Source: a virus. Taken from it: 64,000 bases of DNA. The notes under the pieces are model-generated. The model saw only the letters and a program-made list of their open reading frames with translations, searched no databases and was not told the DNA's origin. The position numbers were made by a program, and so were the translations under genes. The stretch lies in the IMG/VR virus record IMGVR_UViG_3300020312_000068, positions 1-64,000 of that record. One strand, 5' to 3'. Below, piece after piece: positions 24,178-29,002 of the stretch. Numbering within the stretch: the stretch's first letter is position 1; every line of letters begins with the position of its first letter.

Positions 24178-24420
24178 ATGCCCAGACAATATCCTTTCTC
24201 AAGAGGAGATTATGTTCAAGTAGATGGGGAGGAGGGATACATTAATTGTATCTCTCCCCATTACTTTACTCTCACTACGCACCAGTGGGAAGCGCCTGGT
24301 ACTCTACACGGAGTAAGACAAGTCAATGTACTTATCTTCAGGCATCTTTGGCCTAACATCATTTTCATTTCTAAACATCATGTGGATTCCGATGAACACG
24401 ATTCAGATCAAGGCATGTGA
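24178..24420 (+). CDS. Hypothetical protein (80 aa)
   Basis: GAGG precedes ATG 24178 at normal spacing. The first ~60 residues are beta-prone (RGDYVQVDGEEGYINCISPH, then YFTLTTHQW), resembling small proteins common in cyanophages, possibly an SH3-like barrel. The C-terminus is His/Asp-rich and overlaps the next gene. Function unknown. Confidence 0.6.
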   Translation: MPRQYPFSRGDYVQVDGEEGYINCISPHYFTLTTHQWEAPGTLHGVRQVNVLIFRHLWPNIIFISKHHVDSDEHDSDQGM

Positions 24421-24589
24421 CCAAGAGGTACACGTCGCCATAGAAAAGAAGAGAAGAGGATATTATTGGAGTTATGAACATCTAAACAAGTTCTATGGTC
24501 CATTCAAGGGCAAAGAAGATTGTTTAACTGATGCTCGCACGTATAGCAGGTATGGTACTACAAATAAACAACTCATTTCATCAACCTAG
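24380..24589 (+). CDS. Hypothetical basic protein (69 aa)
   Basis: The conserved-looking part is KACDQEVHVAIEKKRRGYYW followed by SYEHLNKFYGPFKGKEDC. ATG 24380 is one of three possible starts (24326, 24380, 24392); the first 54 nt of the longer frame lie within the previous gene and look non-coding. The C-terminus overlaps the oxygenase gene. Likely a small beta-hairpin protein; no family recognised. Confidence 0.5.
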   Translation: MWIPMNTIQIKACDQEVHVAIEKKRRGYYWSYEHLNKFYGPFKGKEDCLTDARTYSRYGTTNKQLISST

Positions 24590-25145
24590 TGATGTAGAAA
24601 GAAGACTGTTAGTAATAGATCGTTTCAAGGATATAATACTACAGGAGTTCTTACCACTAACACTGGAGTTCAAAGACCTATCAACTTACCAAGATGATTA
24701 CATTAACAGTAATGGTCAAGGGTATACGATAGGTCTTGAACAGTATGAAAAAGCAAAAGAACAAGACAGTGGATGGGCAATAGCACCATTATGGTATGAT
24801 GATTATGAGTATACACGTAACAGTATGCTCATGCCCAAGACAACTAAACTATTGAAGTGGATAGGACATACAACGTATGCTGGCATAACAGCATTACATC
24901 CTGATCATGGACTAGACTGGCACCATGATGATGATCCATTTCCTAACAAGTTACAGATGAGAGTATTCTATACTCTAAAGACATGCGGAGGATCATACAT
25001 TGAGGTAGAGGAGACAGAGAAGAGGATTAAGAAGAGGTACTTCAAAGAACAAGAATACATCATATTTCATAGTAAGAAGAGACACAGAGTATGGAACGAA
25101 GGTATTCTACCAAGGTATTCTCTTGTAATTGACGTTTTGAAATAA
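24552..25145 (+). CDS. Aspartyl/asparaginyl hydroxylase-like oxygenase
   Basis: ATG 24552 gives 197 residues; an earlier in-frame ATG at 24531 is possible. Key elements are GITALHPDHGLDWHHDDDP (His124, Asp126 as likely iron ligands), QMRVFYTLKTCGGSYI, FKEQEYIIFHSKKRHRVWN (His178, Asn182) and RYSLVIDV (Arg188). The GI..LH.D...R.F..L...E...F...HRVWN...R..L..D pattern matches aspartyl/asparaginyl beta-hydroxylase-type cupins. It is the fourth 2OG-type oxygenase of the window. Substrate unknown; a Lys/Arg-rich KRIKKRYF loop precedes the distal His. Confidence 0.68.
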   Translation: MVLQINNSFHQPSDVERRLLVIDRFKDIILQEFLPLTLEFKDLSTYQDDYINSNGQGYTIGLEQYEKAKEQDSGWAIAPLWYDDYEYTRNSMLMPKTTKLLKWIGHTTYAGITALHPDHGLDWHHDDDPFPNKLQMRVFYTLKTCGGSYIEVEETEKRIKKRYFKEQEYIIFHSKKRHRVWNEGILPRYSLVIDVLK

Positions 25146-25192
25146 ATGTTTAATTAAATGTGTATGGGCGTAGATACTCTTGGATAGTATCC

Positions 25193-25222
25193 TGAGAATA
25201 AAGGGTGCTTATTGAGAATAAA
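25193..25222. repeat. Direct repeat TGAGAATAAA, 20-nt period
   Basis: TGAGAATAAA occurs at 25193-25202 and 25213-25222, in the 237-bp gap between the hydroxylase-like gene and the gene at 25383. Two sites about two helical turns apart are typical of an operator or protein-binding pair. I see no gene or tRNA in the rest of this gap apart from the promoter at its 3' end. Confidence 0.35.
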
Positions 25223-25311
25223 TCAGCGGAAATGCTAGTAAACATGCGGTGTCGTTGTGGTCTAAGGCCGTCGCCTACCAAAAGTCAAGCAGCCTTGTGA
25301 TACTTTTTAAA

Positions 25312-25354
25312 GTGTCCACCTTTTGCCCAAAACTGAGACTTTTGGCCTTATAAT
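25312..25354 (+). promoter_or_regulatory. Promoter with GTGTCCAC box and TATAAT
   Basis: GTGTCCAC at 25312-25319, extended by CTTTTGCCC, and TATAAT at 25349-25354 are 29 nt apart. The minus-strand promoter at 27062-27104 has the same extended box and the same distance. A perfect 10-bp inverted pair, ACTTTTGGCC (25338-25347) and GGCCAAAAGT (25391-25400), brackets the start region. Confidence 0.65.
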
Positions 25355-25382
25355 TAGTTTATAGTCAATCAGAGAGTTTCCA

Positions 25383-25676
25383 ATGGCAACGGCCAAAAGT
25401 GGCACAAAACCGAGAAAGCGCAGAGTTTCACCAAAAAAGGTGAAAGATGTGACTTTTGACGTTTCTGAGATTTCTACAGCTATTAACATAATAGCCATAA
25501 AAGATCAGAAAGTGTGTATAACCTTCCAAGGTCAAGAAAAGGAGTATGTTTACAACTATTCTGACAACTTGGCAGCTTTTGTGAAAGAGTTAGAAAAGTT
25601 CACAAAAGAGCAACATCTATCATTAGGGAAATACTTTAACGGTTTAGTTAAAGACGGCAAACTCACTCAGAGCTGA
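25383..25676 (+). CDS. Hypothetical protein with basic N-terminus (97 aa)
   Basis: The first ~22 residues are strongly basic (KSGTKPRKRRVSPKKVKD) and probably disordered. The rest is a compact alpha/beta domain (VCITFQGQEKEYVYNYSDN, then FVKELEKF). The sequence suggests a small nucleic-acid-binding protein, but no family is recognised. It is the first gene of a three-gene + unit driven by the promoter at 25312. Confidence 0.6.
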   Translation: MATAKSGTKPRKRRVSPKKVKDVTFDVSEISTAINIIAIKDQKVCITFQGQEKEYVYNYSDNLAAFVKELEKFTKEQHLSLGKYFNGLVKDGKLTQS

Positions 25677-25861
25677 TGAAAATGGCTAAAAGCTATAAGA
25701 ACAGGAGAAATCCTGGAAAGCAGTCGTTTGGCCAGAAAAAGAGAGAATACTTTGAAAGTATGGATCTCATGGATTCTGGTTACATTGACAAAATGTCCAA
25801 TAAAACACGTATTCAGGCAAATTGTGACCTAGAATACGACGACCCCAACGATTACGACTAA
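25676..25861 (+). CDS. Hypothetical protein (61 aa)
   Basis: ATG 25676 overlaps the previous stop; ATG 25682 (MAKSYKNRRN) is an alternative. The N-terminal half is basic (NRRNPGKQSFGQKKREYF) and the C-terminus acidic (LEYDDPNDYD). No family recognised. Confidence 0.55.
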   Translation: MKMAKSYKNRRNPGKQSFGQKKREYFESMDLMDSGYIDKMSNKTRIQANCDLEYDDPNDYD

Positions 25862-25863
25862 CC

Positions 25864-26046
25864 ATGGACTATAGCACAACCGTCACACACTACCATGCAG
25901 GACTGTTGAGTCCTGATGAATGTGTCAAAATGATACAATTTCTTCTAGACACGGACAAACTCCTGGAATTCCCAGAATTGTTCGAGGTCTCAGATTATTA
26001 TATCATGGAAGGATTGTGCTATTATGTCCCTAGTCCAGTTGAATAA
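25864..26046 (+). CDS. Hypothetical protein (60 aa)
   Basis: ATG 25864 lies 2 nt after the previous stop. HYHAGLLSPDECVKMIQFLL is a helix-rich segment resembling the beginning of some 2OG-oxygenase N-termini, but the protein ends at 60 residues with no iron ligands, so it may be a remnant or an unrelated small protein. It ends 39 nt before the convergent minus gene. Confidence 0.5.
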   Translation: MDYSTTVTHYHAGLLSPDECVKMIQFLLDTDKLLEFPELFEVSDYYIMEGLCYYVPSPVE

Positions 26047-26059
26047 TTGACCACAGTCA

Positions 26060-26080
26060 GCTGGATTTTTTAGATCCAGC
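26060..26080. other. Hairpin between convergent genes
   Basis: GCTGGAT (26060-26066) pairs with ATCCAGC (26074-26080), loop TTTTTAG. There is no T-run after the stem on either strand, so it is not a standard intrinsic terminator, though it sits where both converging units end. The flanking ACCACAGTCAGCTG resembles the element repeated at 26312 and 27109. Confidence 0.45.
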
Positions 26081-26085
26081 GCGAT

Positions 26086-26259
26086 TCAGTCTTCAAATTT
26101 GAGTTCGTGCTCTGCTTCAATGACTGATTCCCAGAGGGAGTCGAATGCGTCATCGTGAGCAGGTGGCAAGTCTAAACCTGCCAACTCGCTGAACACCTCG
26201 CACAGGAGTGCATGCTGTGCTGAGTTGAGTCTGATCGTGAAGAGGTCGTTGATTTCCAT
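26086..26259 (-). CDS. Small acidic protein with LPPxxxDDA motif (57 aa)
   Basis: On the minus strand, ATG at 26259 runs to TGA at 26086. The sequence starts MEINDLFTIRLNSAQHALLC, contains LDLPPAHDDAFDSLWESVIE and ends in HELKFED. The LPP...DDA..SL.E segment matches the product of 26632-26775, so the two are paralogues. The ATG is 6 nt after its -10 (TATTAT), suggesting a leaderless transcript. Function unknown. Confidence 0.6.
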   Translation of the reverse strand: MEINDLFTIRLNSAQHALLCEVFSELAGLDLPPAHDDAFDSLWESVIEAEHELKFED

Positions 26260-26265
26260 GTCTTA

Positions 26266-26271
26266 ATAATA
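26266..26271 (-). promoter_or_regulatory. Minus-strand -10 TATTAT, 6 nt before an ATG
   Basis: Reading the minus strand, TATTAT (26271-26266), six bases, then ATG 26259. About 30 nt upstream is CTGTCC from the inverted repeat at 26301-26322, close to the position of the GTGTCCAC box in other promoters. The box is a weaker match than elsewhere. Confidence 0.45.
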
Positions 26272-26294
26272 CACGAAAATGGGGACTAGAAAGC

Positions 26295-26322
26295 AAAAAA
26301 GGGACAGTATCTCAACTGTCCC
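26295..26322 (-). terminator. Intrinsic terminator of the minus-strand operon
   Basis: Read on the minus strand, GGGACAGT and ACTGTCCC form a perfect 8-bp stem with a 6-nt loop, followed directly by six T (26300-26295). It lies just after the last gene of the 27035-26340 operon. Confidence 0.75.
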
Positions 26323-26339
26323 TAGGCAGCTGGAATTTT

Positions 26340-26498
26340 TCATTCCAGCGTTGTTATTGTGCCCTCGCTGACGATGATTCCATCTGCATAGTAGGAATCG
26401 AAATACGATTCCAACTCTTCTTGCAGGTGTCTCCATTGTACAGACTCTTCAACAGGCACGGAGATGTCAAAGCAAACTCTGAATTTCTCTACTGACAT
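26340..26498 (-). CDS. Hypothetical protein (52 aa), last gene of minus operon
   Basis: ATG at 26498 to TGA at 26340. It begins MSVEKFRVCFDISVPVEESV and ends EGTITTLE; mixed alpha/beta with acidic middle (LQEELESYFDSYY). The first 10 nt overlap the upstream gene's end. A hairpin (CTGGAAT/ATTCCAG) covers its stop codon. No family recognised. Confidence 0.6.
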   Translation of the reverse strand: MSVEKFRVCFDISVPVEESVQWRHLQEELESYFDSYYADGIIVSEGTITTLE

Positions 26499-26635
26499 AG
26501 ATCCTCAAACCTGCGAAGGATTTCAATTTGAATGTCCTCTTGGGACATCATGGCGAGGTTGCCTGTTTCGGTTGCCTCTTGCATGACATCCTCATAAAGA
26601 CTTTCAAGGATGGATTCGTGATGAAGGGTGCTCAT
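26489..26635 (-). CDS. Hypothetical helical protein (48 aa)
   Basis: ATG at 26635 to TAG at 26489. The sequence is helical and acidic: MSTLHHESILESLYEDVMQE then SQEDIQIEILRRFEDLCQ. It overlaps both neighbours by a few bases, the pattern of a translationally coupled operon. No family recognised. Confidence 0.6.
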   Translation of the reverse strand: MSTLHHESILESLYEDVMQEATETGNLAMMSQEDIQIEILRRFEDLCQ

Positions 26636-26775
26636 GAATAATCGAAGGGTGAAGGTTCAGTAATTTTCTCAAAGAGGGAATGATATGCAGCGTCCTCTTC
26701 GAGGTGAGGCGGAAGACCTAAATCTTGAATGAAAAGAATTGCATTCACGAGTGCGGTTTCTTCTGCCTCGGTCAT
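26632..26775 (-). CDS. Small acidic protein with LPP motif (47 aa)
   Basis: ATG at 26775 to TGA at 26632. The sequence MTEAEETALVNAILFIQDLG is followed by LPPHLEEDAAYHSLFEKITE. The LPP...EDA..SLFE segment parallels the protein of 26086-26259. It is 11 nt after the first gene of the operon and overlaps the next by 4 nt. Function unknown. Confidence 0.6.
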   Translation of the reverse strand: MTEAEETALVNAILFIQDLGLPPHLEEDAAYHSLFEKITEPSPFDYS

Positions 26776-26786
26776 TCGTAATTCCC

Positions 26787-27035
26787 TCACGCTGCCACCC
26801 CCTCAGGGTGGCAAAGGTCAACGATGGTTTGCTGAGTCACTTCACGCACTGAGTCCACGTGCTTGAAATACTGATTGATGTGCTTGCTCGTAGTACGAGA
26901 GTAGTACACGTCAGTTTTGAAGTGTCCGAGGTCAAGAGAGAATCCTGCTACGGGTGTCTCATAAGAGAATAGTACAGAAGTACCATTGTTGAATGAGAGT
27001 TCAGTTTGGTTTGCACCGAGTTGTCTTAGGATCAT
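26787..27035 (-). CDS. Conserved-looking hypothetical protein (82 aa), first gene of minus operon
   Basis: ATG at 27035. The sequence QTELSFNNGTSVLFSYETPV, then a beta segment and YSRTTSKHINQYF, resembles small proteins widespread in cyanophages and cyanobacteria, but I cannot name the function. It has its own promoter with a GTGTCCAC box upstream. Small beta-sheet protein with a C-terminal helix. Confidence 0.65.
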   Translation of the reverse strand: MILRQLGANQTELSFNNGTSVLFSYETPVAGFSLDLGHFKTDVYYSRTTSKHINQYFKHVDSVREVTQQTIVDLCHPEGVAA

Positions 27036-27061
27036 TTTAGTCCGATTTGGTTGACTCTTTT

Positions 27062-27104
27062 AATATAGTCCATATGCAGGCAGTGCAGGGGCAAAAGTGG
27101 ACAC
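27062..27104 (-). promoter_or_regulatory. Minus-strand promoter with GTGTCCAC box
   Basis: Read on the minus strand, GTGTCCAC (27104-27097) continues as TTTTGCCCC and is followed after 29 nt by TATATT (27067-27062), then about 26 nt to ATG 27035. Box, extension and spacing copy the plus-strand promoter at 25312-25354. The box is one arm of a palindrome with TGTCCAC at 27114-27120. Confidence 0.65.
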
Positions 27105-27108
27105 CTTG

Positions 27109-27129
27109 TCAACTGTCCACAGGCAGCTG
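27109..27129. repeat. 21-bp intergenic repeat (second copy at 26312-26332)
   Basis: TCAACTGTCCACAGGCAGCTG at 27109-27129 agrees in 19 of 21 positions with 26312-26332 and partly with 26050-26063. Each copy lies just beyond the 3' end of a minus-strand transcription unit, so it may be a transcript-end element or a binding site. Confidence 0.5.
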
Positions 27130-27132
27130 AGC

Positions 27133-27162
27133 AAAAAAAGAGCACCCCTGAGGGTGCTTTTT
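27133..27162 (-). terminator. Intrinsic terminator, possibly bidirectional
   Basis: AGCACCC (27141-27147) pairs with GGGTGCT (27152-27158), loop CTGA. Seven A before the stem give a seven-T run on the minus strand, ending the transcript of the 27165-27473 gene; five T also follow on the plus strand. Confidence 0.8.
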
Positions 27163-27164
27163 AA

Positions 27165-27473
27165 TTAGAACTTGATTCTGCCGATTACTGGCAAGAGTTC
27201 TTTGGTTAGTGCCTCAAGGTAGAGCAGAGGCAACAGGATCAAACTTAGACCGTCTCTTGGATAATCCTTGAGAGATTTCAAGTTGACCTTTGCGTCTTCG
27301 ATCTTTTTGTATGATCTCTTGACGCTTTCAGAATCTGGAGTGATGACCACTTTTGCAGGTTCTGGTTTTGCAACCGCTTTGCGAGTTCTCGCTTTTGGGG
27401 TTGCTGGTTTCCGTGTCCGTGTCTTACGTGCTGGTTTTGCTGCGGTTGACTTGGAAGCGGTTGAAGTTGGCAT
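27165..27473 (-). CDS. Lys/Ala/Pro-rich protein with histone-like N-terminus
   Basis: From ATG at 27473 the product has 102 residues (ATG 27488 would add five). The first ~45 are a basic, low-complexity tail (KPARKTRTRKPATPKARTRK) like those of histone H1-type or HU-tail proteins. The rest is a separate helical, hydrophobic domain (RDGLSLILLPLLYLEALTKE). DNA binding by the tail is inference from composition. It has a minus -10 TATAAT at 27505-27500 and the strong terminator at 27133. It is divergent from the gene at 27605. Confidence 0.6.
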   Translation of the reverse strand: MPTSTASKSTAAKPARKTRTRKPATPKARTRKAVAKPEPAKVVITPDSESVKRSYKKIEDAKVNLKSLKDYPRDGLSLILLPLLYLEALTKELLPVIGRIKF

Positions 27474-27499
27474 GCAGAAGAAATGCATTTGACTCTTGC

Positions 27500-27584
27500 A
27501 TTATAGTCACAACCCGACCCCGTTTAGCAAACCCGTAACATAATGAAACAATAAAACGGCTGACTTTCTGTTTCAATATGTAAC
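27500..27584. promoter_or_regulatory. Divergent regulatory region with 16-bp inverted repeat
   Basis: GTAACATAATGAAACA (27535-27550) and TGTTTCAATATGTAAC (27569-27584) form an inverted repeat matching at 14 of 16 positions with an 18-bp spacer. It lies between the divergent genes at 27473 (minus) and 27605 (plus), near the minus -10 TATAAT at 27505-27500. This geometry suits a dimeric repressor or activator site controlling both genes. Confidence 0.5.
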
Positions 27585-27604
27585 GCTTTTGTTGGTTAGG
27601 TCTC

Positions 27605-27904
27605 ATGATCCTTTATTATAAGGTCATCGGTGAGGAGGGGTTCGCGGAATGTCCCCTGTTCGACCCTCACCGAGTTTTCTTCACAACTGAATCTATGGCA
27701 CTGTCTTCTTGGACACCGACCAACAACAAACCGAATCATCCCCACTACATGCCCAACAAGAAATGGAATTCTTACAAGCGATGGGTTGATGCAGGATTCA
27801 TCTTCTTTGATCGAATGGAATTCCATATGAGAGCATACCCGCCCATGAACTTTCGACCTAACACCAGCGGGCACAATATCATCACTCTCACCCGCCACTT
27901 CTAA
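27605..27904 (+). CDS. Hypothetical protein (99 aa)
   Basis: ATG 27605 to TAA 27904. It contains CPLFDPHRVFFTTESMALSS, a Pro/Asn-rich centre and a C-terminal beta part; Trp, Tyr and Phe are abundant. A strong plus-strand terminator 24 nt after the stop supports this strand over the overlapping minus-strand frame. No family recognised. Confidence 0.5.
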   Translation: MILYYKVIGEEGFAECPLFDPHRVFFTTESMALSSWTPTNNKPNHPHYMPNKKWNSYKRWVDAGFIFFDRMEFHMRAYPPMNFRPNTSGHNIITLTRHF

Positions 27905-27916
27905 CCAGTTGGATTA

Positions 27917-27960
27917 GTGGCACACTCGACCCCTTCTAGGGGTCTTTTTTTGTGTATACT
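27917..27960 (+). promoter_or_regulatory. Promoter with AGTGGCACAC variant box and TATACT
   Basis: GTGGCACAC at 27917-27925 and TATACT at 27955-27960, 30 nt from the first eight bases of the box. It encloses the terminator at 27928. The same variant box occurs at 28312 with 29-nt spacing. Confidence 0.4.
27928..27951 (+). terminator. Intrinsic terminator
   Basis: GACCCCT (27928-27934) pairs with AGGGGTC (27938-27944), loop TCT, followed by seven T. It closes the transcript of the 27605 gene. Confidence 0.85.
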
Positions 27961-27986
27961 AAAAGAGTAAACAAACGAGATTCATT

Positions 27987-28298
27987 TTGCAGACTCATTC
28001 AATCACCCTCGGCATGAACATCCCAAACGAGGGCAAACTCACAAACCAAATGTGGGTCGATTTTCTAAACAGCGTTTCTGATCTTATCCCATATTGCACC
28101 ATACAGGATGCAGTCGGAATTTTCAAAGGCGAGGTTGAGCAAAGCAAAATCATCTCAATCACCGTGGACGAAAGAACCACAGGTGCAATGCACATGATCT
28201 CAAATCTTGAAAAGGTCGGGGACATGTACAAAAAACAGTTCAGGCAAGAATGCATAATGTATTCTATGACCAAGGTCGATAGTCTGACCTTCGCCTAG
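27987..28298 (+). CDS. Hypothetical protein (103 aa)
   Basis: Start TTG 27987 (MQTHSITLGM) follows CGAGA; ATG 28014 is an alternative nine codons later. The protein has an alternating beta/helix pattern (WVDFLNSVSDLIPYCTIQDA, KIISITVDERTT) resembling a ferredoxin-like fold of about 100 residues. No motif allows a functional call. It sits alone between two terminators. Confidence 0.55.
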   Translation: MQTHSITLGMNIPNEGKLTNQMWVDFLNSVSDLIPYCTIQDAVGIFKGEVEQSKIISITVDERTTGAMHMISNLEKVGDMYKKQFRQECIMYSMTKVDSLTFA

Positions 28299-28305
28299 GA
28301 CAGTC

Positions 28306-28343
28306 AAGAGAGTGGCACACGTTGTCACTCTCTTTCCTTTTTT
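28306..28343 (+). terminator. Terminator-like hairpin
   Basis: AAGAGAGTG (28306-28314) pairs with CACTCTCTT (28326-28334), 11-nt loop, followed by a T-rich run interrupted by CC. It ends the transcript of the 27987 gene. Confidence 0.6.
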
Positions 28344-28354
28344 CCCTCTATAAT
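28312..28354 (+). promoter_or_regulatory. Promoter with GTGGCACA variant box and TATAAT
   Basis: GTGGCACA at 28312-28319 and TATAAT at 28349-28354, 29 nt apart. The -10 is 6 nt before ATG 28361, with ATGTATG at the junction, the same bases as at 23939-23945. Predicts a leaderless transcript. Confidence 0.5.
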
Positions 28355-28360
28355 GAATGT

Positions 28361-28540
28361 ATGAAAAACAAACTCATTCAAGGCGACGGTTTTCTTTGCT
28401 CTCCAGGTATGGAGGATTTCTGCAAAAGAATGGTCGCCCAAGAGAGACAACAAATGCAGATCGATGAAGAGATTCGTCTCGGACTAAGACCTGCCCCCAG
28501 TAGACACTTCGGATACTGGAACATAAGCGATAGACATTAA
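28361..28540 (+). CDS. Hypothetical protein (59 aa), probably leaderless
   Basis: ATG 28361 gives MKNKLIQGDGFLCSPGMEDF and a helical, charged second half (AQERQQMQIDEEIRLGL). TATAAT ends 6 nt before the start codon, and no ribosome site is present. If transcription begins at the usual distance, the ATG is at the 5' end of the RNA. The upstream part of the longer frame (from 28322) is promoter/terminator sequence. Confidence 0.55.
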   Translation: MKNKLIQGDGFLCSPGMEDFCKRMVAQERQQMQIDEEIRLGLRPAPSRHFGYWNISDRH

Positions 28541-28558
28541 CGCTCTATCGCTTATAAT
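28516..28558 (+). promoter_or_regulatory. Promoter with TATAAT and inverted repeat
   Basis: TATAAT at 28553-28558, 29 nt after CTGGAACA (28516-28523), a weak match to the GTGGCACA box. AGCGATAGA (28526-28534) and TCTATCGCT (28544-28552) form a perfect 9-bp inverted repeat directly before the -10, across the end of the previous gene. AGGAG lies 10 nt before ATG 28589. Confidence 0.45.
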
Positions 28559-28588
28559 TAAAACATCACACACAGGAGATTTCATTCT

Positions 28589-28774
28589 ATGGCATCATGG
28601 GCAGTACAACCCTCATCATGGGGTAACGAACTCAAAGCAAATGCAGAGTTTGGTTCTGACTTTGACCGCATCCAAGACATTGCTTATTCATGGGCAACTG
28701 AAATGGGTGAAGCGATGACAGTATGGAAGTGTGGGACAATCAGTGAATTTAAGTGGATGGAGGTAGATGCTTAA
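28589..28774 (+). CDS. Hypothetical protein (61 aa)
   Basis: Has a clear AGGAG ribosome site. Sequence features: SWAVQPSSWGNELKANAEFG, then helix DFDRIQDIAYSWATEMGEAM. Its stop overlaps the next ATG (TAATGA). No family recognised. Confidence 0.55.
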   Translation: MASWAVQPSSWGNELKANAEFGSDFDRIQDIAYSWATEMGEAMTVWKCGTISEFKWMEVDA

Positions 28775-28938
28775 TGAACGCATCAACTCACGAACTCTTA
28801 TCAACTGACCCTTACATCAAATACTATTTTCTCTCATGTCCCGATCAACAAGAACAGCAGTCCGTTATTGGACAAACCAGCAAAACAACCCGCGTTTACT
28901 CTGGTTCAACTCATTCCAAGAGGCAGTCGATCTTGTAG
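28774..28938 (+). CDS. Possible small protein (54 aa)
   Basis: ATG 28774 overlaps the previous stop. The first ~30 residues (MNASTHELLSTDPYIKYYFL) look protein-like, but the rest is Ser/Thr/Gln-rich and overlaps the more convincing frame at 28836. It may be real, or only serve to couple translation to the next gene. Confidence 0.3.
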   Translation: MNASTHELLSTDPYIKYYFLSCPDQQEQQSVIGQTSKTTRVYSGSTHSKRQSIL

Positions 28939-28994
28939 AGGGATTTCTCAAATGTGGTTACCGTGCTGAGATAGCACCGCCACATATCAGATAA
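28836..28994 (+). CDS. Hypothetical protein (52 aa)
   Basis: ATG 28836 to TAA 28994. After a Thr/Arg-rich start the sequence LLWFNSFQEAVDLVEGFLKC and GYRAEIAPPHIR has the look of a folded alpha/beta unit. It overlaps the 28774 frame. No family recognised. Confidence 0.5.
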   Translation: MSRSTRTAVRYWTNQQNNPRLLWFNSFQEAVDLVEGFLKCGYRAEIAPPHIR

Positions 28995-29002
28995 GGACAG
29001 TC

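Noticed and set aside
25146-25382. Possible tRNA or other structural RNA in the gap
   Set aside because: I could not fit a cloverleaf or a T-loop; only a direct repeat, weak hairpins and a promoter were found.
26060-26080. Hairpin as an intrinsic terminator
   Set aside because: The T-run is in the loop, not after the stem, on both strands; kept only as a hairpin.
27596-27898. 100-codon minus-strand frame
   Set aside because: Fully antisense to the 27605 gene; a strong plus-strand terminator follows that gene, and no minus-strand promoter is evident. The choice is not certain.
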